From Bacillus_BD oryzisoli_A (GTDB lineage Bacteria; Bacillota; Bacilli; Bacillales; Cytobacillaceae): a stretch of DNA of 64,000 bases. The DNA is taken from the NCBI RefSeq assembly GCF_043641075.1, contig NZ_JBHZRC010000014.1, forward strand, positions 1 through 64,000, in the 5' to 3' direction. The notes under the pieces were generated by a model that did not search any database, was not told the origin of the DNA, and worked only from the letters and a program-made list of their open reading frames with translations. The position numbers and the translations under genes were made by a program. Shown piece after piece: positions 15,351 to 23,635 of the stretch (its first letter is position 1; the number at the start of each line of letters is the position of its first letter).

Positions 15351-16178
15351 TTAGCCAATTCTTCCGACTTCATTGACTGTTTTTTGCAAGCTGGTATCAT
15401 AGGCCTGCAATATCTTCTGATTGGCCTCAAATGCACGGTAGGCTGTCATCATCTCGGTCATGGTCTGTGCGGAATCCACATTGGACTGCTCCAGGAATCC
15501 CTGCTGCAATTTGATACTGACCCCTGCTGTATTATAAGCGTTAGCAAGCTCACCATCAGCCCGGAATAAACCGTCGCCTTCCTTTACCAGCGACATTGGA
15601 TCATCACTATAGCCAACTCCCAGCCGCGCGGTTTCACCGTTAGCACCCGTAATATTGCCATCTTCACTGATTTGAAATTGGTCGCTTGACAGCTGAATCT
15701 GATTTCCCTGGTCATCCAAAACATACTGACCGCTTCCCGTAGTCAGATATCCCTCACTGTCCAGCGTAAAATTCCCATTTCGAGTGTAGCGGGTTTCACC
15801 GTTGGCATTTTTTACGGTAAAAAAGACCGAGCCCGCCCGTCCTGTATCCGGATTGATGGGAAGGTTGATATCCAGTAGAGCCACATCCGTATTTAATGTT
15901 GTCTCCTTTAACGAGCCCTGCTGAAACAGCGGCATCGTCTCCTGTAGATAGACACCCGTATTGAGTGCCCCAATCGTTTTAAAGGACGATTGACGATTCT
16001 GAGATGGAAATGGCTGCTCCGCCATCTGTTTAAGCAGCATTTCAGGAAAAGCCCTCAGTGACGTTTGATCTGCCTTGAAACCGGGCGTATTCACATTGGC
16101 CATATTGTTCGCTAACATTTCCGTCTTCCGCTGCTGCGCCAGCATCCCCGATGCCGCTGTATAAAACCCTCGTAACAT
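15351..16178 (-). CDS. flhO: flagellar basal-body rod protein FlhO
   Basis: Protein of 275 aa paralogous to FlhP. It has the N-terminal signature MLRGFYTAASGMLAQQRKTE and LANNMANVNTPGFKADQ, a central beta domain with TRYTRNGNFTLDSEGYL, and the C-terminal SNVDSAQTMTEMMTAYRAFE helix. It forms part of the flagellar rod. The start is ATG 16178, preceded by GAGAAGGTG. Transcription probably continues into flhP. The 370 bp between flhO and mbl contains a mbl terminator and family A repeats, so flhO likely has its own promoter. Confidence 0.93.
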   Translation of the reverse strand: MLRGFYTAASGMLAQQRKTEMLANNMANVNTPGFKADQTSLRAFPEMLLKQMAEQPFPSQNRQSSFKTIGALNTGVYLQETMPLFQQGSLKETTLNTDVALLDINLPINPDTGRAGSVFFTVKNANGETRYTRNGNFTLDSEGYLTTGSGQYVLDDQGNQIQLSSDQFQISEDGNITGANGETARLGVGYSDDPMSLVKEGDGLFRADGELANAYNTAGVSIKLQQGFLEQSNVDSAQTMTEMMTAYRAFEANQKILQAYDTSLQKTVNEVGRIG

Positions 16179-16419
16179 CGATTAACACCTTCTCCCCACT
16201 CTAATTCAGTTCATGTTCTATGCTGCTTGATCGTGAAACTCGAAAAATGTCGTTCATTCATACCTATTCACTATTATAAGAAAAAAATCAGAAATAATCA
16301 GCACGTTTTTCAGAGAAACTAGGGACATTCTCTGAAAAATGGTTAAAATATCAGAATCCATCAGCAGGACCTTCACAAAATTCCCTTCACTGGGATTAAT
16401 TGCATCAGAGCTTCAGGAC

Positions 16420-16499
16420 GGTAACGCATCAGGGGACAGTCCCCCGCCACTTTAACGCGGCACACCGCCGGGGGACTGTCCCCCAGCACGGTAATGTGA
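16420..16499. repeat. family A palindromic repeats, two units
   Basis: AGGGGACAGTCCCCC (16431-16445) and CGGGGGACTGTCCCCC (16469-16484), with TTTAACGCGG between. They lie between the mbl terminator and flhO; the rest of this spacer shows nothing. Confidence 0.8.
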
Positions 16500-16542
16500 A
16501 AAAGCCTGTTGGAGAGTTTCGCTCTACACAACAGGCTTTTTA
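16499..16542 (-). terminator. terminator of mbl
   Basis: Stem AAAGCCTGTTG/CAACAGGCTTT with inner GAG/CTC pairing, and T runs on both sides. It lies just past the mbl stop codon. Confidence 0.85.
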
Positions 16543-16547
16543 ATGGT

Positions 16548-17549
16548 TTATCCGATTTTTCTTCTTGGCAGTTTGTCGATGTTGTCCAGCATGATTCCTG
16601 TTCCAATAGCCACACAGTCCATTGGGTTTTCTGCTACTAGTACCGGCACCTTTAATTCTTCCGCCAGTAGCATATCAATGCCGTGCAGCAATGCCCCGCC
16701 GCCGGTTAGGATGACACCGCGGTCAATGATGTCCGCAGACAATTCAGGCGGTGTGCGCTCCAAGACTGATTTTGCCGCTTGTACAATCACAGTCACTGAT
16801 TCACGAAGGGCTTTTTCGATTTCGTCTGATTTCACCGTAATTGTCCGTGGAAGACCAGAAACCATGTCACGTCCTCTGATTTCCATTTCCTCACTTCTTG
16901 AATCAGGGAAAACCGTCCCAATCGTGATTTTAATATTTTCAGCTGTTCTTTCACCGATTAACAGCTTATATTGCTTTTTAATATAATGAAGGATTTCATA
17001 ATCGAACTTATCCCCCGCCATTTTGATCGAAGAGGACGTTACAATATCGCCCATTGATAGTACAGCGACGTCAGTTGTTCCGCCACCAATATCAACAACC
17101 ATGTTGCCGCTTGGCTGGAAAATATCCATGCCCGCGCCGATTGCAGCGACCTTTGGCTCTTCTTCTAAATAGATTTTCTTTCCGCCGCTTTTCTCCGCCG
17201 CTTCTTTAATCGCCTTCTGCTCAACGCTTGTAATATTCGTTGGACAGCAAATCAGAATCCGAGGCTTGGAAAGAAATCCTTTTACATTCAGCTTGTTGAT
17301 AAAATGCTTTAACATTGCTTCCGTGACATCGAAGTCTGCAATGACCCCGTCTTTTAATGGTCGAATGGCTACAATATTTCCAGGTGTCCGTCCAACCATA
17401 CGGCGAGCCTCTTCCCCTACGGCCAATACTCGGTTTGTATTTTTATCTATCGCCACAACTGAAGGTTCATTCAACACGATCCCACGGCCCTTAACATGTA
17501 TTAATACGTTAGCCGTTCCTAAGTCAATTCCAATATCCCTTGCGAACAT
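16548..17549 (-). CDS. mbl: MreB-family actin-like cell-shape protein Mbl
   Basis: Actin-like cytoskeletal ATPase of 333 aa that guides cylindrical peptidoglycan synthesis at the membrane. Phosphate-1 motif DIGIDLGTANVLIHV is at the N-terminus, phosphate-2 VVDIGGGTTDVAVLS is near residue 160, and the adenosine motif GVILTGGGALLHGID is near 285. MFARDIGIDLG and the total length match Mbl rather than MreB or MreBH, and the position next to spoIIID and flhO is the B. subtilis mbl locus. The start is ATG 17549 with GGAGGAAAG upstream. Confidence 0.95.
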   Translation of the reverse strand: MFARDIGIDLGTANVLIHVKGRGIVLNEPSVVAIDKNTNRVLAVGEEARRMVGRTPGNIVAIRPLKDGVIADFDVTEAMLKHFINKLNVKGFLSKPRILICCPTNITSVEQKAIKEAAEKSGGKKIYLEEEPKVAAIGAGMDIFQPSGNMVVDIGGGTTDVAVLSMGDIVTSSSIKMAGDKFDYEILHYIKKQYKLLIGERTAENIKITIGTVFPDSRSEEMEIRGRDMVSGLPRTITVKSDEIEKALRESVTVIVQAAKSVLERTPPELSADIIDRGVILTGGGALLHGIDMLLAEELKVPVLVAENPMDCVAIGTGIMLDNIDKLPRRKIG

Positions 17550-17954
17550 TTTCAGCTTTCCTCCTTGTACAATGGCCGGATGCTTCTATTTATTATCGTC
17601 ACATGCATGACTTTCGATTCAACGTGATATATTCCTATGCATCTACAACGATCCATGAGCACCGGTGTTCCGATTTTTTTTGGACTCCTGATGCTATCTG
17701 ACAGTTCCCTTGATTCTATTTTTTCTTTTATGAAAAAAGAGCTCAACAGAACCTGACAAATTCTTTTTTTTTATCTCAACCATGTCCTTATCCTAATTGC
17801 TGATTATACCATATTTTCCTTGACAAGTAACAGTTTGTTTAAAAAATATGACGATTTTTGCGAGAATATGTCAAAAATAATTCATAATTTCTTTCTATAA
17901 GTTTCATTATTCCTATTTAGGTAATATAGTATGAATTTCCTTGAGGGACACTTC

Positions 17955-18125
17955 GGAGGTCAAAGAGCTTAACAAGGAAGTTAGGGATGGGAACTTGGGG
18001 CGGGCATCAAATCTACTTCCTTGTTCCCTTCTCCCAAAACGCCAAACGTCGTTTTCAGGCACCAATTCAAACAGCTCTTCACCTTGCCTCCAATTATGTA
18101 AAATGCCCCCAAATCATTTGGGAGC
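17955..18125. repeat. structured interspersed element between mbl and spoIIID
   Basis: About 170 bp with nested pairing: outer GGAGG (17955-17959) with CCTCC (18087-18091), AAGAGCT with AGCTCTT (about 17963 and 18073), inner AACAAGGAAGT (17971-17981) with ACTTCCTTGTT (18015-18025), and a separate CCCAAAT/ATTTGGG hairpin near 18108-18122. The minus strand also reads open across it (ELFELVPENDVWRFGRREQG), a peptide I associate with repeated spurious proteins in Bacillus genomes. I take it as a dispersed structured repeat. Positions 17550-17954 show no other feature apart from the expected mbl promoter area. Confidence 0.6.
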
Positions 18126-18156
18126 CAAAACCTTACTTCTATCTATACTCATTAGA

Positions 18157-18183
18157 AAAACCGGTTTATTGCACCGGTTCTTC
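18157..18183 (-). terminator. terminator overlapping the end of spoIIID
   Basis: Hairpin AACCGGT/ACCGGTT with the spoIIID stop codon in its loop, followed by TTTTTC on the minus strand. Confidence 0.75.
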
Positions 18184-18438
18184 TTCAAATTCTTCTCTCT
18201 TGTATTTGAGCTTTGTTGCTTCACCTCCGCGCAGATGGCGGATGGATTTATGATAATCTAGGATTTCTTTTACTTCATTTGCTAGATCGGGATTAATCTC
18301 AGGAAGTCTTTCCGTCAGGTCTTTATGGACTGTACTTTTGGACACGCCAAACTCCTTCGCAATTACGCGAACTGTTTTTCTCGTCTCCACGATATACTTT
18401 CCAATCTTGATAGTTCTCTCTTTGATGTAATCGTGCAC
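18166..18438 (-). CDS. spoIIID: sporulation transcriptional regulator SpoIIID
   Basis: DNA-binding protein of 90 aa that activates and represses mother-cell genes together with sigma-E and sigma-K. The helix-turn-helix is TVRVIAKEFGVSKSTVHKDL, followed by the basic C-terminal helix (HKSIRHLRGGEATKLKYKRE) that contacts DNA in the B. subtilis protein. The sequence from HDYIKERTIKIGKYIVET onward is nearly the same as B. subtilis SpoIIID. The start is GTG 18438, matching the known protein N-terminus, with GGGAGG upstream; the frame extends to 18540 but lacks homology there. It sits directly upstream of mbl as in B. subtilis. Confidence 0.95.
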   Translation of the reverse strand: MHDYIKERTIKIGKYIVETRKTVRVIAKEFGVSKSTVHKDLTERLPEINPDLANEVKEILDYHKSIRHLRGGEATKLKYKREEFEEEPVQ

Positions 18439-18820
18439 ACACTCGCCCTCCCCAATTTGGATGTGAGAAGTGTGAAATGAGACTCGCTTCTTTTGTCCGT
18501 GAATTATTGGATATCCGCATGATTCCCCCATCTCTTTCATACGGTAGAAAGCAGCTGCTTTCTGAACTTACAATGTATAAACAGGTCCAGAGCTAGATTT
18601 ATCTTCATCTCAAACGACTCCTCACCTCAAACACTCTCTTTGTAAGGTTTGTAACAGTTTATTAGCCCGGCGGCAGGAATATGCACAATTTCAGCAATTC
18701 GGGCAAAAATTAGGGAATTTTTTTACGATATAGGTTTAGAAATGAAAATGTATGACAGGATAGACATTCACATCAATTGTAGCGCTTACATTTTTGACGT
18801 CTCACTGTTTTGAAAAAATA
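18439..18820. other. spoIIID upstream spacer, no gene seen
   Basis: This 380 bp holds the spoIIID promoter region, where a sigma-E site is expected by homology. I could not point to a convincing match by eye. An AAAGCAGCTGCTTT palindrome at about 18549-18562 is the only symmetric element noticed. Confidence 0.4.
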
Positions 18821-18862
18821 AAAAAGGTGTCGGGAACATAATATTGTTCCCGACACCTTTTT
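18821..18862 (-). terminator. strong terminator of spoIIQ
   Basis: Stem of about 18 bp (AAAAAGGTGTCGGGAACA with its complement), a short loop and T runs on both sides. It starts 16 bp past the spoIIQ stop. Confidence 0.9.
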
Positions 18863-18877
18863 TCATCTATGCAATGA

Positions 18878-19882
18878 TTATGCATCTTGATTTGTTTTGT
18901 TTGTAGATTCTTTTTCCTGCTTTTGGTCAGCGTTTTTCTCATCTGCAGGTTTTTCAGAATCTGTTGATTCCTTTTCATCCGCAGGCTTTTCTTCCGTTGA
19001 CTTATCTGTATCAGCTGGCTTTTCAGTAGAATCTTGACCTTCAGTCGCATCTGAACTTTCTTTATCGGCTGCAGGCTCTTTCTTCATTTCTTCTTTGCCT
19101 TCTTCATTTGTAAGCTCTTCTTCTTCGCTAACGCCGTTATCGCCAGTTGTTTGCTCTTCAGCAGCTGGCTCTTCTGTTACTGTAGACTCTTGTAACTCAC
19201 TAACCGGTTTGTTTAAGAATTTCTCAGGATTTACAGGTACACCATTTTTACGGATTTCAAAATGAACATGTGTGCCTGCTTCTTCATTGAACAAGCTTTG
19301 TCCAGCAGTAGCAATGGCTTGTCCTTGCTCGATTTCGTCGCCCACTTCAACCTTCATCCCTTTAACAGATGAATATTGAACAACGATATCGTCGTTGTGT
19401 TGGATTTCGATCACGTTTCCTAGAAGCGCATCTTCTTCCACTCTTGTTACCGTTCCGCTTAATGATGCCATAACATCAAACGCTTCGCCGTCTTTTACCG
19501 TAATATCAATCCCTGTGTTTGGATGGTATTGGTTTTGGTAAACCACAAGAGCTGCCTCCTGCTCTTCAGCCTTGGCGTTGTCCTCATAGAATTTCTTCTG
19601 GATTACAACACTGCTGCTGTCCTTTGCAGTAAGCGGAAGCTTCACGTTTTCCATTGCACGTGATACTTCAATTGCTTCATCCTTTGCGTTTTGACCAGGA
19701 GCATTTGTCCCGTTCATACTAAACTTATCAGAATCAATTGCATTGTCCGTGCTGCTGTTTTGATACCATAAAACACCGGTTAGAATAAGGGCTGCACTCG
19801 CAATATAAGCAGCTGGAAATACCCAACGCTTTTTGAAATAGCGTTTAAAACCTCGAGAAGTATTTTTTTCTTCCTCTCTCAT
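18878..19882 (-). CDS. spoIIQ: stage II sporulation protein SpoIIQ
   Basis: Forespore membrane protein of 334 aa that pairs with SpoIIIAH across the intermembrane space during engulfment. It has one N-terminal transmembrane helix (about 23-40) and a LytM/M23 fold at about 115-220. The HxxxD zinc-ligand motif is degenerate: Asn122 replaces the His before Asp126, while the later HVH (205-207) is kept, so it is probably a pseudo-endopeptidase like B. subtilis SpoIIQ. A long acidic Glu/Lys/Ser/Thr tail (about 225-334) makes it some 50 residues longer than the B. subtilis protein. ATG 19882 has GAGGTGAT upstream. A sigma-F-like promoter lies just upstream. Confidence 0.92.
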   Translation of the reverse strand: MREEEKNTSRGFKRYFKKRWVFPAAYIASAALILTGVLWYQNSSTDNAIDSDKFSMNGTNAPGQNAKDEAIEVSRAMENVKLPLTAKDSSSVVIQKKFYEDNAKAEEQEAALVVYQNQYHPNTGIDITVKDGEAFDVMASLSGTVTRVEEDALLGNVIEIQHNDDIVVQYSSVKGMKVEVGDEIEQGQAIATAGQSLFNEEAGTHVHFEIRKNGVPVNPEKFLNKPVSELQESTVTEEPAAEEQTTGDNGVSEEEELTNEEGKEEMKKEPAADKESSDATEGQDSTEKPADTDKSTEEKPADEKESTDSEKPADEKNADQKQEKESTNKTNQDA

Positions 19883-19901
19883 TTATCATCACCTCAGCAA
19901 T

Positions 19902-19931
19902 CATTCTGAACAAATTGCGAGGTTTATATAC
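19902..19931 (-). promoter_or_regulatory. candidate sigma-F promoter of spoIIQ
   Basis: Minus strand GTATA (19927-19931), 15 bp spacer, then GTTCAGAATG (19902-19911), which fits the sigma-F/G -10 GGnnAnAnTR with one mismatch. It would give a very short leader. spoIIQ is a sigma-F gene in B. subtilis. Confidence 0.5.
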
Positions 19932-20010
19932 ATTCCTTGAAAAAAATTTTTACTCCTTATTTTTCGACAAAACGTTTATAATTATTCATGATTGTCACAA
20001 AAATTAATTT

Positions 20011-20092
20011 GGGACTGTCCTCCAATGCATTAAAACGTTAGTGCGATACCGCTTTGGGGGTCAGCCCCCCTCCTTGTTAACGCGTTAATGTA
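20011..20092. repeat. family A palindromic repeats, two units
   Basis: GGGACTGTCCTCC and a degenerate GGGGGTCAGCCCCCC, with TTAAAACGTTA and GTTAACGCGTTAA arms. They lie between spoIIQ and the VanZ-like gene. Confidence 0.7.
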
Positions 20093-20208
20093 TAGGGTTA
20101 TACACTGACTTTTGAGCATGTTGATTGGTAGAATTTGTGGTTTTGGATAAATGTGAAGTTCCTTATGTGACATACTTTTCTTATTGATAGGTGGTTATGG
20201 TTATTGTT

Positions 20209-20634
20209 ATGGTAAAAATACTTTTAAGATTACTTCCTTTCATTTATATGGTGGCTATCTGGGTGATGTCGAGTATGCCTGATAATGCAGTGGTCGAGCT
20301 GCCCGATTCAAAATGGGACTCAGGTATTAAAGAATCACTTCATTTAGTCGAGTTTGGCATTCTTTATGTCCTGCTCGTTTTTGCACTCTTAACATTTAAA
20401 GGGCTGACTAAAAAACGAAACATAGTCCTCATGATCATTGCCTCTCTGTACGGGATCACAGATGAAATCCATCAATCCTTTGTCCCGTATCGCTCAGCAA
20501 CCATGATTGACGTCGTTAAAGACATCACAGGTGTCCTAGTTGCCTCCTGGATTATGTATGGTGCATACCATAAGAAAAGATTCCTAAAGCTTGGAAGAGT
20601 ATTGAGAAAGCTAGAAAGTACTTCAACGCTTTAA
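20209..20634 (+). CDS. VanZ-like family membrane protein
   Basis: Small membrane protein of about 141 aa with four hydrophobic segments. It shows the VanZ-like pattern: LLRLLPFIYMVAIWVMSSMPD at the N-terminus, KESLHLVEFGILYVLL with the conserved His/Glu, and ITDEIHQSFVPYRSATMIDVVKD. VanZ itself gives low-level teicoplanin resistance; most homologues are uncharacterised. ATG 20209 gives the usual N-terminus, but ATG 20197 or GTG 20191 (nearer AGGTGG) are possible. The stop codon lies inside a family A palindrome, so the last codons (TL and stop) come from the repeat. It is the only plus-strand gene in this block. Confidence 0.8.
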   Translation: MVKILLRLLPFIYMVAIWVMSSMPDNAVVELPDSKWDSGIKESLHLVEFGILYVLLVFALLTFKGLTKKRNIVLMIIASLYGITDEIHQSFVPYRSATMIDVVKDITGVLVASWIMYGAYHKKRFLKLGRVLRKLESTSTL

Positions 20635-20671
20635 CCTGTTGGGGGATAGTCCCCCAACAGGTTAAAGCGTT
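20625..20671. repeat. family A repeat over the VanZ-like stop codon
   Basis: Two perfectly complementary 22-nt arms (20625-20646 and 20650-20671) around a 3-nt loop, ends AACGCTTTAACC/GGTTAAAGCGTT. The TAA of the VanZ-like gene is within the left arm. Confidence 0.9.
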
Positions 20672-20676
20672 AATGC

Positions 20677-20732
20677 AATGAGGGACTGTCCCCCGCCGCT
20701 TTAAAGCGAGGTAAGACAGTCCCTCATTTTTT
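20677..20732 (+). terminator. repeat-derived rho-independent terminator
   Basis: A 14 bp perfect stem (AATGAGGGACTGTC and its complement) built from family A repeat sequence, then TTTTTTT on the plus strand. It ends the VanZ-like transcript and may also act on convergent spoIID. Confidence 0.75.
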
Positions 20733-20752
20733 TGTATCGGTACTTAGCTTGA

Positions 20753-21796
20753 TTATTTTTTCGCTGTTATTGTGGTGATGAACGGTTCTGCATCGGCGAT
20801 TTGGACACCTTGGTAGTAGTATTGGACAATGTCTGTGTACGGTTTGCCTTCTTTAGCCATTCCATTGGCACCGTATTGGCTCATTCCTACACCGTGACCA
20901 TAGCCTTTTGTGTTAATGACAATATTGTCTCCTCTACGCTCCCATGTAAAGTCTGTGGACATGAGGCCCAGCTTATCGCGAATATCCTTCCCGCTTACTT
21001 CTTTTCCATTAATAGTAACCTTTGCCACCCGCTTGCCTTCCGTCCGTTGAGTCACTTCGCCGATGGTTTTATTATTTGACAGCTTCACGCCCAGCTTCGC
21101 CTCAAAGTCTTTTACTGTTATGATTTTTTGACCGCTGTATTTAGGAGATTGTTTATCCCAAGGGCTTTCAACGCTTTTTAAATAAGGTAAAGAATTCGGC
21201 CATATGGCTTCAGAGCTTTCTGTGTAGCCGTTGCTTGTAGAAAAGAAGGTTGCATCAATTGGAACGCCGTCATACGTGAGGATCTTCCCCTGGGTTTCCC
21301 GGACAGCCTCATTAATCTTCTCCATCTTCCAGCTAAAATCAGAAGGGCCCCATACTTTCTTCAATTCTTCCTGGCTTTTATACACCTGGAAAAATTCTGT
21401 ATCAGCAACATTCGCATCCTTTGGAAGCTCCACGCTTTGGTCACTCATTAGCTGCTTTACAATGTACGTACGGGCTGTTAACGCTTGGGCCTTGAGAGCT
21501 TCTTTTTCAAAATCAGCTGGCATTTCAGATGCAACAACACCTGCCACATATTCTTCAAGGGGAATGCTTTCCACGTCTTGCTTGGCTGTCCGATAGACGG
21601 CAACATCGATTGAAGGAGCAGTAGCAGTGGCGGCTGCCTCTTCTTTCTTCGGCTGTGCTGCTGCCTCCTTGACATCCTCTCCAAGCTGACCACTTACCTT
21701 TTCTTCACCAAATGGAAGTACCACAAACGTCGGAATCATCAGGGTAACAACGAATAGTAGTGCTGCTAGTAGAACGACCGGTTTGAATTTCTTCAT
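20753..21796 (-). CDS. spoIID: stage II sporulation protein SpoIID (lytic transglycosylase)
   Basis: Membrane-anchored peptidoglycan lytic transglycosylase of 347 aa that works with SpoIIM and SpoIIP in septal thinning and engulfment. It has an N-terminal transmembrane anchor (about 7-27), an Ala/Lys/Glu-rich linker, and the SpoIID/LytB domain. The catalytic-Glu region is ASEMPADFEKEALKAQAL; STSNGYTESSEAIWP and GYGHGVGMSQYGANGMA are further conserved blocks. The start is ATG 21796, after AATGGAGGATAAT. The position between murA and spoIIQ matches B. subtilis. Confidence 0.94.
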   Translation of the reverse strand: MKKFKPVVLLAALLFVVTLMIPTFVVLPFGEEKVSGQLGEDVKEAAAQPKKEEAAATATAPSIDVAVYRTAKQDVESIPLEEYVAGVVASEMPADFEKEALKAQALTARTYIVKQLMSDQSVELPKDANVADTEFFQVYKSQEELKKVWGPSDFSWKMEKINEAVRETQGKILTYDGVPIDATFFSTSNGYTESSEAIWPNSLPYLKSVESPWDKQSPKYSGQKIITVKDFEAKLGVKLSNNKTIGEVTQRTEGKRVAKVTINGKEVSGKDIRDKLGLMSTDFTWERRGDNIVINTKGYGHGVGMSQYGANGMAKEGKPYTDIVQYYYQGVQIADAEPFITTITAKK

Positions 21797-21850
21797 GATT
21801 ATCCTCCATAATGAATAAAATGTTCACAACAAGTGAACAGCGGGCACCCC

Positions 21851-21936
21851 CGCACGTTACCGCAATGGGTGACAGTCCCCCATTGCGGTGATGCATTAAT
21901 GTTCCGGGGGACTGTCCCCCACCTTGGTAACGCACT
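21851..21936. repeat. family A palindromic repeats, two units
   Basis: An ACCGCAATGGGTGACAG palindrome (arms to about 21883) and a CGGGGGACTGTCCCCC unit near 21905-21920. They lie in the spoIID upstream region, so spoIID must be promoted across or downstream of them. The rest of 21943-22205 shows nothing. Confidence 0.75.
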
Positions 21937-22205
21937 AAATCCCTAAACCCTTCTCTTTGATCAAACGTTCAGAAAAACTCTTTCACATTTCATTCATATG
22001 GGATTGGACAAGTATTTATGACTAAATTTGTTGTATGCATATTTTTCATTTTTTTGGGTAATAATAATATATGGAGAGGAATTAATGGGGATTATACTAG
22101 GGTTTGAGAATCCCGTTAACTTAACAAAAAAACTTGTAAGAGTAACTAACAACATTCAGGACATGACAATCCTGCTCAGTTTAACATAAAAGTCAGAGGT
22201 TTTTT

Positions 22206-22235
22206 GGGAAGCAGAAGAACCGTCCCTCCGCTTCC
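22206..22235. repeat. family B palindromic repeat
   Basis: GGGAAGCAG-AGAACCGTCCCTC-CGCTTCC with GGAAGC/GCTTCC arms. Confidence 0.7.
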
Positions 22236-22243
22236 AAACGCAA

Positions 22244-22275
22244 AAAAACCGCATACGGATTCCATGCGGTTTTTC
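22244..22275 (-). terminator. terminator of murA
   Basis: Stem AAACCGCAT/ATGCGGTTT with a 9 nt loop and a T run on the minus strand. It begins 19 bp after the murA stop. Confidence 0.85.
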
Positions 22276-22293
22276 TAAGAGCTATAGTTGGGT

Positions 22294-23604
22294 TTATGCA
22301 TTCAGATCGGTGATATATTTTTTGTCGTAGTTGATTTCTTCTACTTCTTCTTTGACTCTTTCGATATCGGCACCAAGGGAAGCCAATTTCTCGTGGAAGT
22401 TTACGTAGCCTCGATCTAAGTGCTTAAGTTCTGTAACACGTGTCATACCGTCAGCGACAAGTCCGGACACGATTAATGCTGCTGCTGCGCGAAGGTCTGT
22501 AGCAGAAACTTCTGCACCTTGCAGGTTCGCAGGTCCATTAATCACAACAGAACGTCCTTCAATTTTCAAATCCGCATTCATTCTACGGAATTCTTCTACA
22601 TGCATAAAACGATTTTCAAAAACCGTCTCAGTAATCATAGAAGTTCCCTTTGCCTGAAGCAATAACGCCATCATTTGTGATTGCATATCTGTTGGGAAAC
22701 CAGGGTGCGGCATTGTTTTGATGTCAACCGCCTTCAGGTTATCCGTTCCAATTATACGAAGACCTTCAGCCTCTTCAATGATTTTTACGCCCATCTCTTC
22801 CATTTTTGCGATAAGAGATGTTAAATGCTCAGGAACTGCACCCTTTACAAGTACATCTCCACCAGTAATAGCGGCAGCTACCATAAAGGTTCCGGCTTCA
22901 ATACGGTCTGGAATGATGTTGTGATCAGCACCAAATAGCACATTCACACCTTCAATTTTAATTGTACCCGTACCTGCACCTTTGACTTTAGCACCCATTT
23001 TGTTCAGGAAGTTTGCTAAGTCAACGATTTCCGGCTCTTTTGCAACGTTATCGATGATGGTTGTTCCTTCAGCAAGAACAGCTGCCATCATAATATTTTC
23101 CGTTGCGCCCACGCTTGGGAAATCCAAATAAATTTTTGCACCGTGTAAGCGGCCATCTACTTCTGCTTCAATAAATCCATTTCCGACTTTAACCGTTGCA
23201 CCCATAGCTTCAAAGCCTTTTAAGTGCTGGTCAATCGGACGTGATCCTATTGCACAGCCGCCAGGTAATGCTACTCTTGCACGGCCATTTCTTGCTAAAA
23301 GAGAACCCATCACTAAAACAGATGCTCTCATTTTACGAACATATTCAAACGGTGCTTCTACCTTTAACTCTTCTGATGCATCCACGATCACAGTGTTATC
23401 TTTAAATGCCACTTCGGCACCAAGAAAACGCAATACTTCATTGATGGTATATACATCGGAGAGTGTAGGTACATCCCGAATTACGCTTTTTCCATCACTT
23501 GCTAATAGTGTTGCGGCGATAACAGGTAAAACAGCGTTTTTGGCCCCCTCTACTTTGACGGTCCCGCTTAACCTTTTTCCGCCACGGACGATGATTTTTT
23601 CCAA
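22294..23604 (-). CDS. murA: UDP-N-acetylglucosamine 1-carboxyvinyltransferase MurA (MurAA)
   Basis: First committed enzyme of peptidoglycan synthesis, transferring enolpyruvate from PEP to UDP-GlcNAc. It is a 436 aa EPSP-synthase fold starting EKIIVRGGKRLSGTVKVEGA with the KN pair of the active site (AKNAVLP). The catalytic, fosfomycin-target Cys is in ALPGGCAIGSRPIDQH. The start is TTG 23604 with CGGAGGGG 6 nt upstream, giving exactly the B. subtilis MurAA length; an ATG frame to 23646 would overlap ywmB and add an unrelated N-terminus. ywmB lies 31 bp upstream and spoIID downstream, as in B. subtilis. Confidence 0.95.
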   Translation of the reverse strand: MEKIIVRGGKRLSGTVKVEGAKNAVLPVIAATLLASDGKSVIRDVPTLSDVYTINEVLRFLGAEVAFKDNTVIVDASEELKVEAPFEYVRKMRASVLVMGSLLARNGRARVALPGGCAIGSRPIDQHLKGFEAMGATVKVGNGFIEAEVDGRLHGAKIYLDFPSVGATENIMMAAVLAEGTTIIDNVAKEPEIVDLANFLNKMGAKVKGAGTGTIKIEGVNVLFGADHNIIPDRIEAGTFMVAAAITGGDVLVKGAVPEHLTSLIAKMEEMGVKIIEEAEGLRIIGTDNLKAVDIKTMPHPGFPTDMQSQMMALLLQAKGTSMITETVFENRFMHVEEFRRMNADLKIEGRSVVINGPANLQGAEVSATDLRAAAALIVSGLVADGMTRVTELKHLDRGYVNFHEKLASLGADIERVKEEVEEINYDKKYITDLNA

Positions 23605-23635
23605 AGTATTCCCCTCCGCGTCCATTATCTCTATA

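Noticed and set aside
17552..17746. 64-codon minus-strand frame between spoIIID and mbl
   Set aside because: No ribosome binding site, abuts the mbl promoter region, and is not part of the conserved spoIIID-mbl neighbourhood.
17941..18261. Plus-strand frames across the mbl-spoIIID spacer
   Set aside because: They overlap the spoIIID gene and the structured repeat. Base pairing explains the sequence better than coding.
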